Positions 8,322 through 18,233 of a DNA stretch of 30,531 bases are shown piece by piece. The notes beneath the pieces are model-generated. The model was not told where the DNA came from. It made no database searches and saw nothing but the letters and a program-made list of their open reading frames with translations. Origin of the DNA: Chara braunii (Eukaryota; Streptophyta; Charophyceae; Charales; Characeae); contig BFEA01000058.1 of assembly GCA_003427395.1 (NCBI GenBank), positions 4,154,394 through 4,184,924 of the forward strand, given 5' to 3'. The position numbers were made by a program, and so were the translations under genes. Numbering within the stretch: the stretch's first letter is position 1; the number at the start of each line of letters is the position of its first letter.

Positions 8322-10630
8322 AAAATAGATCTTTCTCGGAGGATCTCAAAATTAGGCCAGCAGGAGTGAAATGATTTCACACAGTCAGACCCGAAGTCTC
8401 TGTCCCAAGGTCCCAGTCAGTCCCCGGTCCCAGGCTATCCCGGTAGGGTAGGTCTTAGGGTCCGTAGGTTGAAGCGTTGTAGGTCGGTAGAAGTCGAGTA
8501 CCGAAATGTCGTAGTCCGTTAAAAGTCCGTCGGTAGCTTATAGAGGAAGTGAAATCCCAAGTCCAAAATTGTAGCAACGTCCCAAGAAAAGTCCGGAGAC
8601 TTTTGAAAACACCAATTTTGGTAAGGCAGAGGCCGCAGGTGATCGGTACCGATCCGAAGCAAGCACGAATAGTCAACTGCAACTATATTTAGGTGCTACA
8701 GTGCCAAGCGAAGGCAACTGTTCAATCGCGAAGTTGCGGAAGCACTACTACTTGCTTGTGCGATAGCGCGACCTGGACGAGGGACAACCGCCGAGAGAAC
8801 AAGCAAGCACCCTGGCTACGAGAGTCAACCATAGCTAGTAGATTAGGGAGAAGGAAGATGACGACCATAGCTGCCTAGGTGGGGGAGACACATCGCAGTT
8901 GTATTCAGGGTAGATTTTAGGCAAGGGGGGGAGAGAGAGAGAGAGAGCTTGAGCGGAGCGAGGCGGAGAGGACAAAGAATAGAGAGAGAAGAGAGAGAGA
9001 GGGAGAAAGAAAGGGGGAGTTGAACACATACCTAAGTCCAGATTGAAGTGTTGAAGTCGCGAAAGTTGCCACTGAACACTCGAACTTTTCAATTGTATAT
9101 TATCATATTTTTGAGTGGAAACATTTCTGGTGCTGATTTGTGTGCTATCTCTCCGATGTGGCAGGAACTTTTATGCAAATGCTTTCATCTTGCATGTGCG
9201 AATTGGTTTGGAATTGTAAGGTTCCTTGCAAAATGCGGTTAGTGTGAGCACAGTAGCATTGGAAGGAGAAAGCAGTTTGTAAAGAAGTTGATGCGGTGGC
9301 AGTGAGAGGACAAAGGCGCCAGCCATAGCTGTCTGGGCACTGGTTTGCTAGGTGGTGGAAGTGTAGAGGTCGGCATGAGAGGAAGGCAATAGGAACAGAG
9401 GGAGTGTACCTGGTGTCGACGAATGCCGCCTCTATGACCAAAGTCTTCAAGGAGCGTCAGGTGATTGACATATCGACAAAGTGTGGCATGTAGATAGGCT
9501 ACGTTGATAGGAGCATAGAAAAGTAGAAAGGGTGGTCGGGCCACTAGTAGGAGTACTACATTACCGTTGTTGTGATGATTGGACGCAGTGGAAGGGCTTT
9601 CTTTATCAAGTGACTTTCGTGTATTGCTCGGGTTTATGCCACTACCGCGAGCATAAGGTGGTTACGTTGGAAGCCTAGCCTCGACTCTCTCCAAGTGCGT
9701 GCAAACATCGGCAGCTTGGGTATGGCGGTGCTAGAACGCAGCAATGTTGAAGCGCGAAACCAGGGTGCGAGCAGATGACTGAAACGAGGCCTTATGCAGC
9801 AAGATGCGAAAGAGCGAGAGGGCGCAACGCACGTCCCCAAACTTTGTGGCCTGCTCGGGAGGGCACTGGATGTACGCTACCGAAACAGGTTCACAAGCAT
9901 TGGCGGCGGGCATTACGCTAAAGCACTCAAAGAGGATAAACAACGCTGAACTCAGGTCCTAAATAGTTCTACAGCACGCCTTGGGCTCAGAGAGGAACCC
10001 CTAGGCTGGACCCGGGTTCCATTTGGGGCAAGGGTGCAGTCCCATACAAATCGGTTGATTCATCCGGGCCCAGCTGGAAGTACTCGAGGCATGGGTACTC
10101 GGTAGGTTATGATGGTAAAGCCCTTTTTCTTCCAGGGACGAAGGCCAGGCGGGGGCTGGGACCCGAACCATTTTCTTAGAAAAAATATAAAAAACTTTTT
10201 TTCTGGGGAACTTGGGGTGTCACAACACCGGGTTGGGGACCAGCAGGTGGGGGTGGATGCCAGCACCAACCAATGTCTACTTGGTCCTCTCCTCACCATC
10301 CGCTACGAGGGAGTATTGTGGGTTTTCTAATAAATTCTCTCCCATCCTTGCTTAGGTCATGGGGGTTACGCCACTGGATCTGAAGTTTGTGGCAGGGCTC
10401 CATTATTTAGGCAGTGTAGATTAACCACATCTCACCTGGCCCCAACAATCATAGTGGCCATCAAAGGCATAATCAAGCAGGCAAAGGAACATCCCATTAG
10501 GGAAGGATTCCGCCCCTCCGTGTGAGTGTGTGTGTGTGACCCACCCCTCGTCCCTCCAAGGGGATTGCTGATGTATGGGGGCCGGTTGTCGCGAGGGACC
10601 ACCGACCCTTAGGGTAAGCAATCCCCCGGA
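8322..10630. other. No gene recognised
   Basis: 2.3 kb with short frames on both strands and no domain motifs. Visible items are repeated GTAGGTC/GTCC words at 8380-8560, a GA-rich tract at about 8928-9010, and an A/T-rich patch with G-rich flanks at 10110-10260. It could be host intergenic DNA or old repeat sequence; I cannot tell which. Confidence 0.35.
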
Positions 10631-10633
10631 CAC

Positions 10634-10681
10634 CACACACCTACACAAACACAGACCCACACACCTACACAAACACAGACC
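10634..10681. repeat. 24-bp tandem repeat, two copies
   Basis: The 24-base unit (CACACACCTACACAAACAC then AGACC) occurs twice back to back, followed by a partial third copy starting CACATACG. Confidence 0.9.
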
Positions 10682-10959
10682 CACATACGCAGTTAGTGCA
10701 TGCCATATTCTTACTCTAAAATCTCCAGGACCATCTGTTGGTTCACCCTACTTGGTTAGTAAACGTTTTGACCTGTGAAAACCTTCCTGACCACAGCCCA
10801 GCAGCTCGGGGCATCATGCCCATTTTTCACCATTGTTGCCACGATGGAGTTGATATTCATAACGACTTCCTACGGATTCGTGCACAGGATCAAAATCTGC
10901 ATTGTCTGTGCAGTGATGACCTGCAGTGATTGCTAAATGTTTCTGTTGGACCTGAAGCA

Positions 10960-11454
10960 TGTGAATCTGCAAGGGTTGAAATCTATACCTTTTCTCTTGT
11001 CATGCTTTGAGGTGGAGAACTCTCCTTTTCCCACGGATGACACTAATAATGTCATACTAAGGAAGTTGGTCACGATCCTCTGCCCTTCCTTCAGCTCCGT
11101 CATCTCCTTCATTGTGATGAAGTCCTTCGGCTAGATCCATGTAGGATTGACACCCGTGTCGCAGTCTGAATCGCAACAGTCCGTGATCGCCATGATATTG
11201 AGAGAGCATAGATCACCGACGTACCTATAAGTGCATCTGAATCCTTCCACTAGATCATGCTTTCCAGCCTTGAGCAGTCTCATCCTCTCGTTGAACTCGT
11301 AGTTGAAAAAATAGACATCACACCGTATGGGGGAGCAAGCCTGACCTATTGGTATCCCCAATACTTGCTTCCAGACTTCACCGCCCAACTGAACTAGGTT
11401 GTGAGAGTCGCACCATTCCGTTATCCAAACCATCTTTTTCTCCTTGAAATGCAT
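10960..11454 (-). pseudogene. Reverse transcriptase fragment, Penelope-like type
   Basis: The minus-strand frame 11454-11131 reads EWCDSHNLVQLGGEVWKQ, then RT motif B as VLGIPIGQACSPIRCDVYFF, then motif C as TYRYVGDLCSLN. The catalytic pair normally reads Asp-Asp (YVDDL). Here the first Asp is Gly, so the enzyme would be dead. The same frame continues past a TAG at 11131 with PKDFITMKEMTELKEGQRIV and NFLSMTLLVS, and slips near 10970. The GIPxG....SP plus RYxDD pattern resembles endonuclease-free or Penelope-like RTs more than LTR or LINE RTs. The family assignment is by motif only. It is related to, but not the same subfamily as, the RTs at 13 and 17 kb. Confidence 0.65.
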
Positions 11455-11564
11455 ACACCCCTCCGGCGGGCTGAGATGCTTATCCGTCCAGGAGGGAATA
11501 ATTTATTTGTCTTCGGTCACTCGCACTCTAATCGCATCCTTGGAGCTCCTGTTCCCTGCCCTAC

Positions 11565-12030
11565 TATTACGAGTACTACGACTATGAGTAGAACTATTAC
11601 AACTATGACTACGTCCATGACTACTACTTCTATCATTCTAATACTACGACTACGACTACCACTACTACGACTACTACGCCTACGACTACTACGACTATGA
11701 CTACAACCATGACTACTATTAAGACTGCGATTACGACTATGAATACTACGACTATGACTACTACGACTACAACTACAACTACTACGACTATGACTACCAT
11801 GACTACGACTACGACTACAACTACTACAACTACGTCTACGTCCACGACTTCTATAACGACGACTACAACTACTACGATTATGACTACTACGACAACGACT
11901 ACTACAACTACAACTACGAATACTACGACTACGAACTACCACTACGATGATGACTACTACTATTACTACGACGACGACTACGATTACGACTACTAGTACT
12001 ACGACTATGGCTACTACAACTACGACTATG
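11565..12030. repeat. Degenerate ACT/ACG trinucleotide array
   Basis: About 465 bases built almost entirely of TAC, GAC, ACT and ATG-like triplets (runs such as TACTACGACTACGAC). All frames are open for long distances and give poly-Thr, Ser/Arg or poly-Val/Ile products. These are composition artefacts, so I call a repeat and not a gene. It lies between an RT fragment and the first 346-bp direct repeat. Confidence 0.9.
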
Positions 12031-12094
12031 GCCCATTTTGCGGCCATGGGCGATCTCCCTGGGCACGATGGCATTCACTCCCCTTGATGATCGA

Positions 12095-12440
12095 GTACCC
12101 AAGTAAAAAACTAACAAAAAAAGGCCCGGACAAATGGCGAGTTTGAACCCAAGAAAAAGTTCAATCCAAGAAAGATGATCACACCTACCAGGTCAAAAGA
12201 TCGAGGGTCTCCATTCACTAGGCTGGGAAAAAAACACGGATAGCCTGAACTTCAAATCGCAAGTTTGAACCCAGAAGGAAGAGGGAAGAACAGATTGAAT
12301 TCGCAGGTTCGAGCCCAACAAAACCCAAATAGGAAAAAACAAAAGAAGACAGCGCACAATACAAAGGTATTGAGATCGAGGGCTGCCGCCCACAAATCAA
12401 TGATCCAAGTCGCAAGTTCGAACCCAGTCGAAGGAAGAAG
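12095..12440 (-). repeat. 346-bp direct repeat, copy A (LTR-like)
   Basis: It starts GTACCCAAGTAAAAAACTAAC and ends CCCAGTCGAAGGAAGAAG. It is collinear with copy B (16020-16365), the same length and roughly 90 percent identical by eye. It contains four motifs resembling the pol III B box (GTTTGAACCC, GTTTGAACCC, GTTCGAGCCC, GTTCGAACCC) near 12140, 12260, 12303 and 12413. In minus-strand sense it lies just 3' of the RT reading frame that ends at 12624, as a terminal repeat would. Confidence 0.8.
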
Positions 12441-12623
12441 ATTAGAAAAAAATATGATAACAAGTGCCCCCTAGTACTCCAGTTCCCGAAGGATCCAAGC
12501 CGTTAGTTCGAAGAAACCCAGATTCACGCCAGAAGCTTAGCCCAGAGAAGAAAACAACGAACACTCTACAAAGACCAGAATAAAATAAGGACATAGAGTA
12601 GATCCAAGAGCCCCCTACTAATC

Positions 12624-13430
12624 TTAATACTTGAAAAGGTGGTCCCATCGAGTTAGGCAATCAACCCAATCATCCCAAATACCACCGAACTTGAGAGAGA
12701 AATAGCTCAAACCTTGGTAAAAAATCTCATCCTTGAAATTCCACATTCTCAATTCGACCTTCAATTTCAGGAGAAAACTAGCCTCTGCCAAGGGCATACT
12801 CATGAACCTTTTGGCCGGATGCATCAAGGATCCCACGTTTGCTCACAAAGGAAAGGTTGTCATGGATACTCTGAAAGCAGATACCCTCCGACATAATTGC
12901 CTTCTGGTTCTTATGAAAGGTTGCACTTCTAATACCCATAGGCCATCCCAAGTTGCTGAGAGTACATCCCAGGAAATTCCATTAATATGATCTGCTCTTG
13001 CATTCCAGCTTCAGATTGCAGTCATAGAAGTCTCGAACCTCCTACGAATGTCTCTCGCCCTCGTCTTAGAATGCTCATTGCCCTTCGGATATCTAATAAA
13101 CACAGACACGTCATCAATCAAAAGAATACCATGAATCAGACGATGATCGTAATCCAAGAACACCAAAAAGAAAAATTCAGCGAAGGCACAGAGAAGGCAG
13201 GCAATAGCTAGACTAGAGGGCTTGCCCATAGGTATCCCCACATTCTGTTTCAAAACCAGATTGCACACAGTAGTGTAGGTACGATCCAAATCAAAACCTT
13301 CACGATATCGCACTGGGCAGCAAGCCAATGTATCCCTTGGGTTATGGTCAATTGGTACCATGACCAGGCCCTTCAGTATCGCAAACGAATCGAATCGTCA
13401 GGGAGAGTTGGGACCGTAAAAGAGAAAGTT
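12624..13430 (-). pseudogene. Reverse transcriptase domain of 4-kb retroelement
   Basis: Minus-strand, same frame as the coiled-coil region upstream. Landmarks in order: GLVMVPIDHNPRDTLACCP (equivalent to the ADKG-type motif of Penelope-like RTs), NVGIPMGKPSSLAIACLL (motif B), ILLIDDVSVFIRYPKG (motif C with both Asp intact), then a thumb-like segment KLKVELRMWNF...GIWDDWVDCLTRW. The sequence between the first two motifs is only about 35 residues, too short to hold catalytic motif A, so an internal deletion is likely. In-frame TGA stops lie at 13398, 13011 and 12843, and I found no frameshift. No GIY-YIG or apurinic endonuclease is seen. Its closest relative in the window is the plus-strand RT at 17.06-17.85 kb. 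Confidence 0.65.
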
Positions 13431-13637
13431 TTGCATGGCAGAGACAAGGACAAAGAGGAAGAAGAACAAAGAGAGGTTAAAGCAGCAATAGAGAAAAGAG
13501 GGAAAAAACACAACATAATGCATATGACTGCCATCAGATGAAACAGAGGATTTACGCACCAATAAGCCCACCCCTTTACGCTTTTTTTGAAAGTCATTGG
13601 TTAGCAACCACAATTTAGCCACATCCAGAGACTCACC

Positions 13638-15209
13638 TCATAGCTCAACAGACTTCTCATCTTCTTCCTCATAGGTATTAGCATCCCTCTGTTCCGAATC
13701 CTCATCTTCCTCGTACACCGGCTGCTTACCATTAGATGTCGGATCCTTAACCCGTGCAGGCCCAAACACTAGCTCAGCCCGATATTCTGCTAGTTCACAA
13801 ACCATCTGCTCAACTTTACCTGTTCGAATTCCTGCTTCCTTGCACATCGGCTCCAGACCCATATTCTTTAGATTACGCAGTTGTTTCTTTTGTTCGTCTA
13901 AGAATTGGAAACGATCATTAGCAGCATTTGACATTTGGTCATCCTTCGAAGAGCCTCTTCCCAACGTCGCTTTCCTTCCCTTTCGTGCTGACCCTAACGC
14001 CCCAGCTTCTAAGCGGTCCTTGAGATTAGTGTCACCCCCCTCCTGTTCATTCCCAGCCTCCACCGCTTTCAAGCGGCTCATCTTCTTCTCCAACTCCTTC
14101 ACTTGCCTTTCTGCCTCTATCTCTTTCACCTCAGTAGTCAGGAGTTCTGCCTCAACGTTCGCCATTCAATGAAGTCCGTGCAGTTTCTTGTACTCCTCCT
14201 TCCACCTATTATCATCTTTCATACTTTCTGTCCATCTCGGCTTCGGGTTGCCTCGATTAGAGGTGCCTGGTGTATCAACCACCACACTGCCACGTTTGTT
14301 ACCAGGCCTCAAAGCCTCATCCTTCCATTGTTTGGTCTCTTTCATCGCCTTCTCATTTGTTCTGCGTAGAGAGTCCACTTCCTTACGTGGCCCAGCAATC
14401 TCCTGTTTGAAGTGAGTCTTCATGTAGGCTGATTGTTTAAGTTCCCCCAATTCCTGTTTTAACACATATATCTCATCACTCTCCGCCGATTTATTTCCCA
14501 CTTGCTTACGCAACTCACATATCTCCTTCTGAAGTCGAGAGACACATTCCTCGTCCTTCTGACTGGTACCTTCCCTGCTCAATCGCTTCCTCAGTTCCTC
14601 GTTTTCCCGTTTGAAGCGTGCCAGCTCATCGTCCATTCCATAACTGCTCGCAACACCACCGATCTTCCTTAATTGTTCCTCATTCTCCTTCTTCAAACGC
14701 GTGACTTCATCAGATTGACTGTTTCCGTCTTGCGCCGCCTTCTTTTTTAATCCAAGATCTTCGAAGCGTTTGCCAAGCCTTGCTGACATTTTTGCTTCCA
14801 TCCGCTCTCTTTCTTTCTTCCATTCACTACGTTTAGTCTCCTCCTCCTTTTTCATTCTATCCTTCTCCTCTTGCCCCTAACATTTCCTTTCTTTTTCCTC
14901 ATCTTCCATGAACTTGTTATAAACCCTGTCCAGCCGCTCGTGATTCTCTTTCCACCAATTTGATCTTGGACGTGGTTGATAACCGAAGGCAGGATAACTT
15001 TCAGAACTAGAACCGGATGCAGCTTGGTTAACTGCAGGAGCTGGAGCCCAGTTAGGCGCACGAAGAGCGAGCAACGAAGTCGAAGTGGGAATCGCGTTAG
15101 CACCCGTAGCGAGTAGTCGGAAGCCATGAAATCTTTGTGGACCGTCCCGATTCCAATAATGGAGAGATCCATAAGTAAAACAACCTTGAAAAGGAGGAAA
15201 CCCCGCCAT
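13638..15209 (-). pseudogene. Coiled-coil, SAP-like ORF1 of the RT element
   Basis: One minus-strand frame of 524 codons from ATG 15209 (MAGFPPFQGCFTYGSLHYW) to TGA 13638, interrupted only by TAG at 14877 and TGA at 14166. The first about 110 residues are Pro/Ala/Ser-rich. Then come 200 or more residues of heptad coiled coil (for example RFKRENEELRKRLS, RLQKEICELRKQV), a basic Pro/Gly stretch, a second short coiled coil (ERQVKELEKKMSRLKAVEAG), and a SAP-like motif (LRNLKNMGLEPMCKEAGI then KVEQMVCELAEYR). The end is acidic. SAP motifs bind DNA, and coiled-coil ORF1 proteins multimerise on element RNA, so a gag/ORF1 role is inferred. A frame giving longer N-terminal sequence uses TTG at 15230; the ATG at 15209 is the better start. 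The frame continues beyond 13638 into the RT, so it may once have been a single polyprotein. Confidence 0.6.
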
Positions 15210-15255
15210 AGTTCCTATAGTAGACCTCAAAAAACAAACGAAAAAAAAGAAAGAC

Positions 15256-15297
15256 TATCGTCCTGATAATGTAAGATTATCGTCCTGATAACGTAAG
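15256..15297. repeat. 22-bp tandem duplication upstream of ORF1
   Basis: TATCGTCCTGATAA(T/C)GTAAG occurs at 15256-15275 and 15278-15297. It lies in the presumed leader of the coiled-coil/RT element, 47 bases upstream of the ORF1 ATG. Confidence 0.85.
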
Positions 15298-16019
15298 CTA
15301 GAAAATGAAGCAAGTCACAAGTCACACACACGTAGTCCAATTCCTACGGTGGTTCCAACGTTGAGTCGATGGTAAATACGCAAAGCGTAAACGCATCATA
15401 CAAGCATCATTATTAGCCAGGGATATCCAAACGTCGACCGTCAGCGGCCTATTCAGCATAACCAACAGATCAAATCCAAAAACTCGTATTGATAAACAAG
15501 AGATCGACCAACATAGCCTATTCAGCCAAAACGAAGACCACATGCCACGACACACACACAAATAGGTGAGAGAAGTAAACGAGAAGTAGAGAGGTAAGAA
15601 ATAGGAAAAAAACATGTAGAGTAGAGGAAGGTAGGCAGATAGTGACACGTCAGAGTCTTCCCGAACTCGACCCAATGAGCTTAAAAAAATTGACCAACAT
15701 AGCTCAGCTTCAAATGTCCTACACGTAAGCAGACATCATGCCTTACATCGTCAACATCTATGTCGAACATGACGGCGTGCGACCCTACGTTTCATCCGGT
15801 CGCCGCACCGGAATCGTGAGGGGTCTTCGTCACGACAGGTTGCCAACTGACATATGAGGATACCAATTTAAGGAGAACCAAGCATCGACAACCGTAAGGC
15901 ACCAAGGTAAAGACCACAAACTACGAAGACCTTAGGAAATGTAGCCACCTGAAAGAAACTGGACGAGAAACTAGCCAAGAGCCAAGCAAGAATATCCGAG
16001 TGTAACATCTAGAAGTCGC
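15298..16019. other. Presumed leader of RT element; no gene
   Basis: 700 bases between the upstream direct repeat and ORF1. Short frames exist on the minus strand but carry no motifs. By position it would be the 5' untranslated region of the minus-strand element. Confidence 0.35.
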
Positions 16020-16365
16020 GTACCCAAGTAAACAACTAACAAAAAAGGCCCGGACAAACCGAGAGTTTGAGCCTAAGAAAAAGTCCAATCCAAGAAAGAT
16101 CATCACACCTACCAGGTCAAAGGATCGAGGGCCTCCATTCACTAGGCTGGAAAAAAAACATAAATAGCCAGAACTTCAAATCACAAGTTCGAACCCAGAA
16201 GGAAGGGGGAAAAAACAGATTGAATTCGTAGGTTCGAGCCCAACAAAAACCAGATAGGAAAGAACAAAAGAAGACAGCGCACAATACAGAGGTCTTGAGA
16301 TCGAGGGTCGCCGCCCACAAATCAATGATCCAAGTCGCAAGTTTGAACCCAGTCGGAGGAAGAGG
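16020..16365 (-). repeat. 346-bp direct repeat, copy B (LTR-like)
   Basis: It begins GTACCCAAGTAAACAACTAAC and ends CCCAGTCGGAGGAAGAGG, collinear with copy A at 12095-12440. It holds the same four B-box-like words (near 16061, 16186, 16230, 16338). It lies upstream of the minus-strand ORF1/RT, in the position of a 5' terminal repeat. I could not find a target-site duplication outside the two copies. Confidence 0.8.
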
Positions 16366-16626
16366 AGAAATGGTGGCCCTGCCTAATGGAAGGCTCAAGT
16401 GGAAGAGAAAGAAGTGCATGGACGTGGAATATGAGACACTCCTCAACCATGACTCGTTGGAGCTAATTCCAGGATCGGTGCACAATCTTGTGATCGCCTT
16501 AAGCATGGAGATCAATGATAATTGAAGGTTGAGGGCCATGAGAAATCGGTCTCTTACTTCAAGCAACAGGTAGACTTTGTTGACTTGAATTGACAAGATG
16601 GCATTAACAGAAATTCGACTTTGCAG
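16366..16626 (+). other. Short unassigned coding-like segment
   Basis: A plus-strand frame from about 16369 to 16525 has natural-looking protein composition (LPNGRLKWKRKKCMDVEY, then ETLLNHDSLELIPGS) and ends at TGA. It is 50 residues, unrecognised, and lies between a direct repeat and an LTR leader, so it may be a scrap of another element. Confidence 0.3.
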
Positions 16627-16816
16627 CAGAGGTTACCAGAAAAGTGTATAGGACGGTACCATTCACAACAAAATTCAAATTGCAAAAAGATAAAGGTCAG
16701 GGCAGCGAAGCACTTCACTTCTTGAACGTTTCGTTGATGAAGCTCGTCGATCGCAGGTGAGTCTTCGTCTTGCTCCTTGTAGTGCCCCTTCTACTTCGGC
16801 TTTCCACTTCTGTCAA

Positions 16817-16852
<36 letters not shown>

Positions 16853-16907
16853 GCCGGCCTTCCTCTTTGCCAGCGCCTCAACACCCAAGCGGATGCAGCG
16901 GACTCCT
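16627..16907 (-). repeat. LTR-retrotransposon leader, copy 2
   Basis: Homologous to 2556-2830, with the same order of landmarks (GGTACCATTCACAACAAAATTC, AAGCACTTCACTT, T tract, ACCCGCCGGCC, GGATGCAGCGGA). The T tract is a pure run of 30 (16819-16848). It is joined to a primer-binding site on its right and cut off on its left near the end of the unassigned segment. Confidence 0.65.
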
Positions 16908-16919
16908 GCGCCGATACCA
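16908..16919 (-). promoter_or_regulatory. Primer-binding site, third copy
   Basis: The plus strand GCGCCGATACCA differs at two positions from the initiator tRNA-Met match at 2831. Its place between a homologous leader and a homologous LTR edge supports it as a decayed primer-binding site. Confidence 0.6.
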
Positions 16920-16920
16920 C

Positions 16921-17035
16921 TGAAATGAGACAAAGCCCAATCAACACTTGAGCTTGCAAAGACCAAGAGATAATTCACAGATGAGAGTTTGAGCTGAGAT
17001 ATGATCAACACTTGAAGAAATCGTCACCCAATTCT
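16921..17035 (-). repeat. Truncated LTR edge, copy 2
   Basis: Resembles 2844-2995 (shared blocks near ATTCACAGATGAGAG and ACTTGAAGAAATCGTCACC). It ends where the plus-strand RT-like sequence begins, so the LTR is truncated or interrupted at about 17035. Confidence 0.5.
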
Positions 17036-17059
17036 GAATATTATACCTACGCAACACCA

Positions 17060-17847
17060 CGTTCACTTTCGGAGGCTACAAAGATTATCCTTCCTCATAC
17101 AGAGGTTCCCCTGTCTCATGTTGTACAGAAATGCACCTTCCTCTATTGAAATTTGTTGAGTATGATTTAGGTCACACCTTCAGTAGTGCCTCACAAGTGG
17201 TACTGCGACAGGTTGTAGGCATCCCAATGGACAAGCAGCCGAGTTCCGCCTTGGCATGCCTGTTTTGTGTTTACAGCGAATTCACCTTTCTCTCTTCTAT
17301 CGGATGCGATAGAGCATTGGTGAGTGGTATGCGTATGGTAGATGATATTTCCATTTTCATACGATTTGACAAGGACAAACAATGGTCAAAGGATAAGGCT
17401 AGTGGGTTAATGAGGACTTTCAAACACTCGTACGATGGAAACCTGACTCTGGAAAAAACAGGGGAAGGTGCTTGGTGGAATTTTCTGGGGTGTTTACTGA
17501 TGGTGAGCGAAGAAGCAGGGAAAATACGGTGTGTGGCTACACATAAGAACCAGTGCTTGGTATTGGGGAGCGAGAGGATGTTCCAGTATCTGCAGGATTT
17601 TTGCTCGTATTCTTCCCGATAATAGAAAATGGTTGTGATTGCATCATTTATGCATCGGGCGAAAGCGATGACCACGGAGGCAGAAGCAAAAGGTGCCTTT
17701 CTTTTTACCCTGAAAATCGAACTTAGGATGAGAGGTTTTCCGGACTGTTACTTTGATCGAATGCTCGTTGACTTTTCGAGAAAATTCGCAGGTATCTGGC
17801 TGGAATGGGTGGAGTCGCTGACAGGCTGGGACGAACGAGCCAATTGA
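17060..17847 (+). pseudogene. Reverse transcriptase fragment, same family as 13-kb RT
   Basis: A plus-strand frame with motif B VVGIPMDKQPSSALACLFCV and motif C MRMVDDISIFIRF (both Asp present). Then comes NLTLEKTGEGAWWNFLGCLL and a C-terminal part separated by a double stop (TAA TAG) at 17620-17625. That part reads ASFMHRAKAMTTEAEAKG, LKIELRMRGFPDCYFDRMLV and KFAGIWLEWVESLTGWDE, ending at TGA 17845. The last segment aligns well with the C-terminus of the minus-strand RT at 12624-12836. Upstream of 17131 the frame stays plausible (SSYRGSPVSCCTEMHLPLL). Motifs before B, including catalytic motif A, are not found. It is an isolated plus-strand remnant beside an LTR edge, with no ORF1. Confidence 0.65.
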
Positions 17848-18126
17848 ATCTCTCTGTTACGAGTGGGGGGAACTTCTTTCCATAATTTCGGATTTTCGCA
17901 CTTTGTATTTTGTATTCCTTTTGGTTGGATGAAGGCGCCGAGAGGCTAAGGAAAATGAGACAAGGGAACCTCTTTATGAGGAAGGGGAATTTCTCTCCAG
18001 TTTTTGTATTTTTGCTTTTTTGCTTTTTACCTTTTTTGCTTTTTGCATTTCGCGTATTCCTGTAGTTTGAGGTACTTTTTCCGAATGTAGAGTGTCAGTT
18101 CTCAGTTTTTGTTTCACATCGGGTCC
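17848..18126. other. No gene seen
   Basis: T-rich sequence with repeated TTTTTGC(T/A)TTTT words at 18000-18060. No coding or structural feature is recognised. Confidence 0.4.
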
Positions 18127-18181
18127 AATGCTGGGAGAGAAGGTTAACCGACCCCCCAACTTGGCACATAAATACCTTGAC

Positions 18182-18233
<52 letters not shown>

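Noticed and set aside
11517-12074. Long frames in the triplet array giving poly-Thr, Ser/Arg-rich and poly-Val proteins
   Set aside because: All frames on both strands are open because of composition. The products are pure low complexity without a domain.
12095-12440. tRNA genes suggested by GTTCGAACCC words
   Set aside because: No acceptor stem, anticodon arm or complete cloverleaf could be traced. Only B-box-like words are present.
13840-14369. Plus-strand frames of 88-110 codons
   Set aside because: Antisense to the coiled-coil ORF1, whose heptad pattern on the minus strand is convincing.
18183-18232. A50 as the poly(A) tail of a short retroposon between the 33-bp repeats
   Set aside because: The A tract is near the left repeat, not adjacent to the right one as a plus-strand tail requires, and a 33-bp target duplication would be unusually long. 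A tandem duplication fits at least as well.
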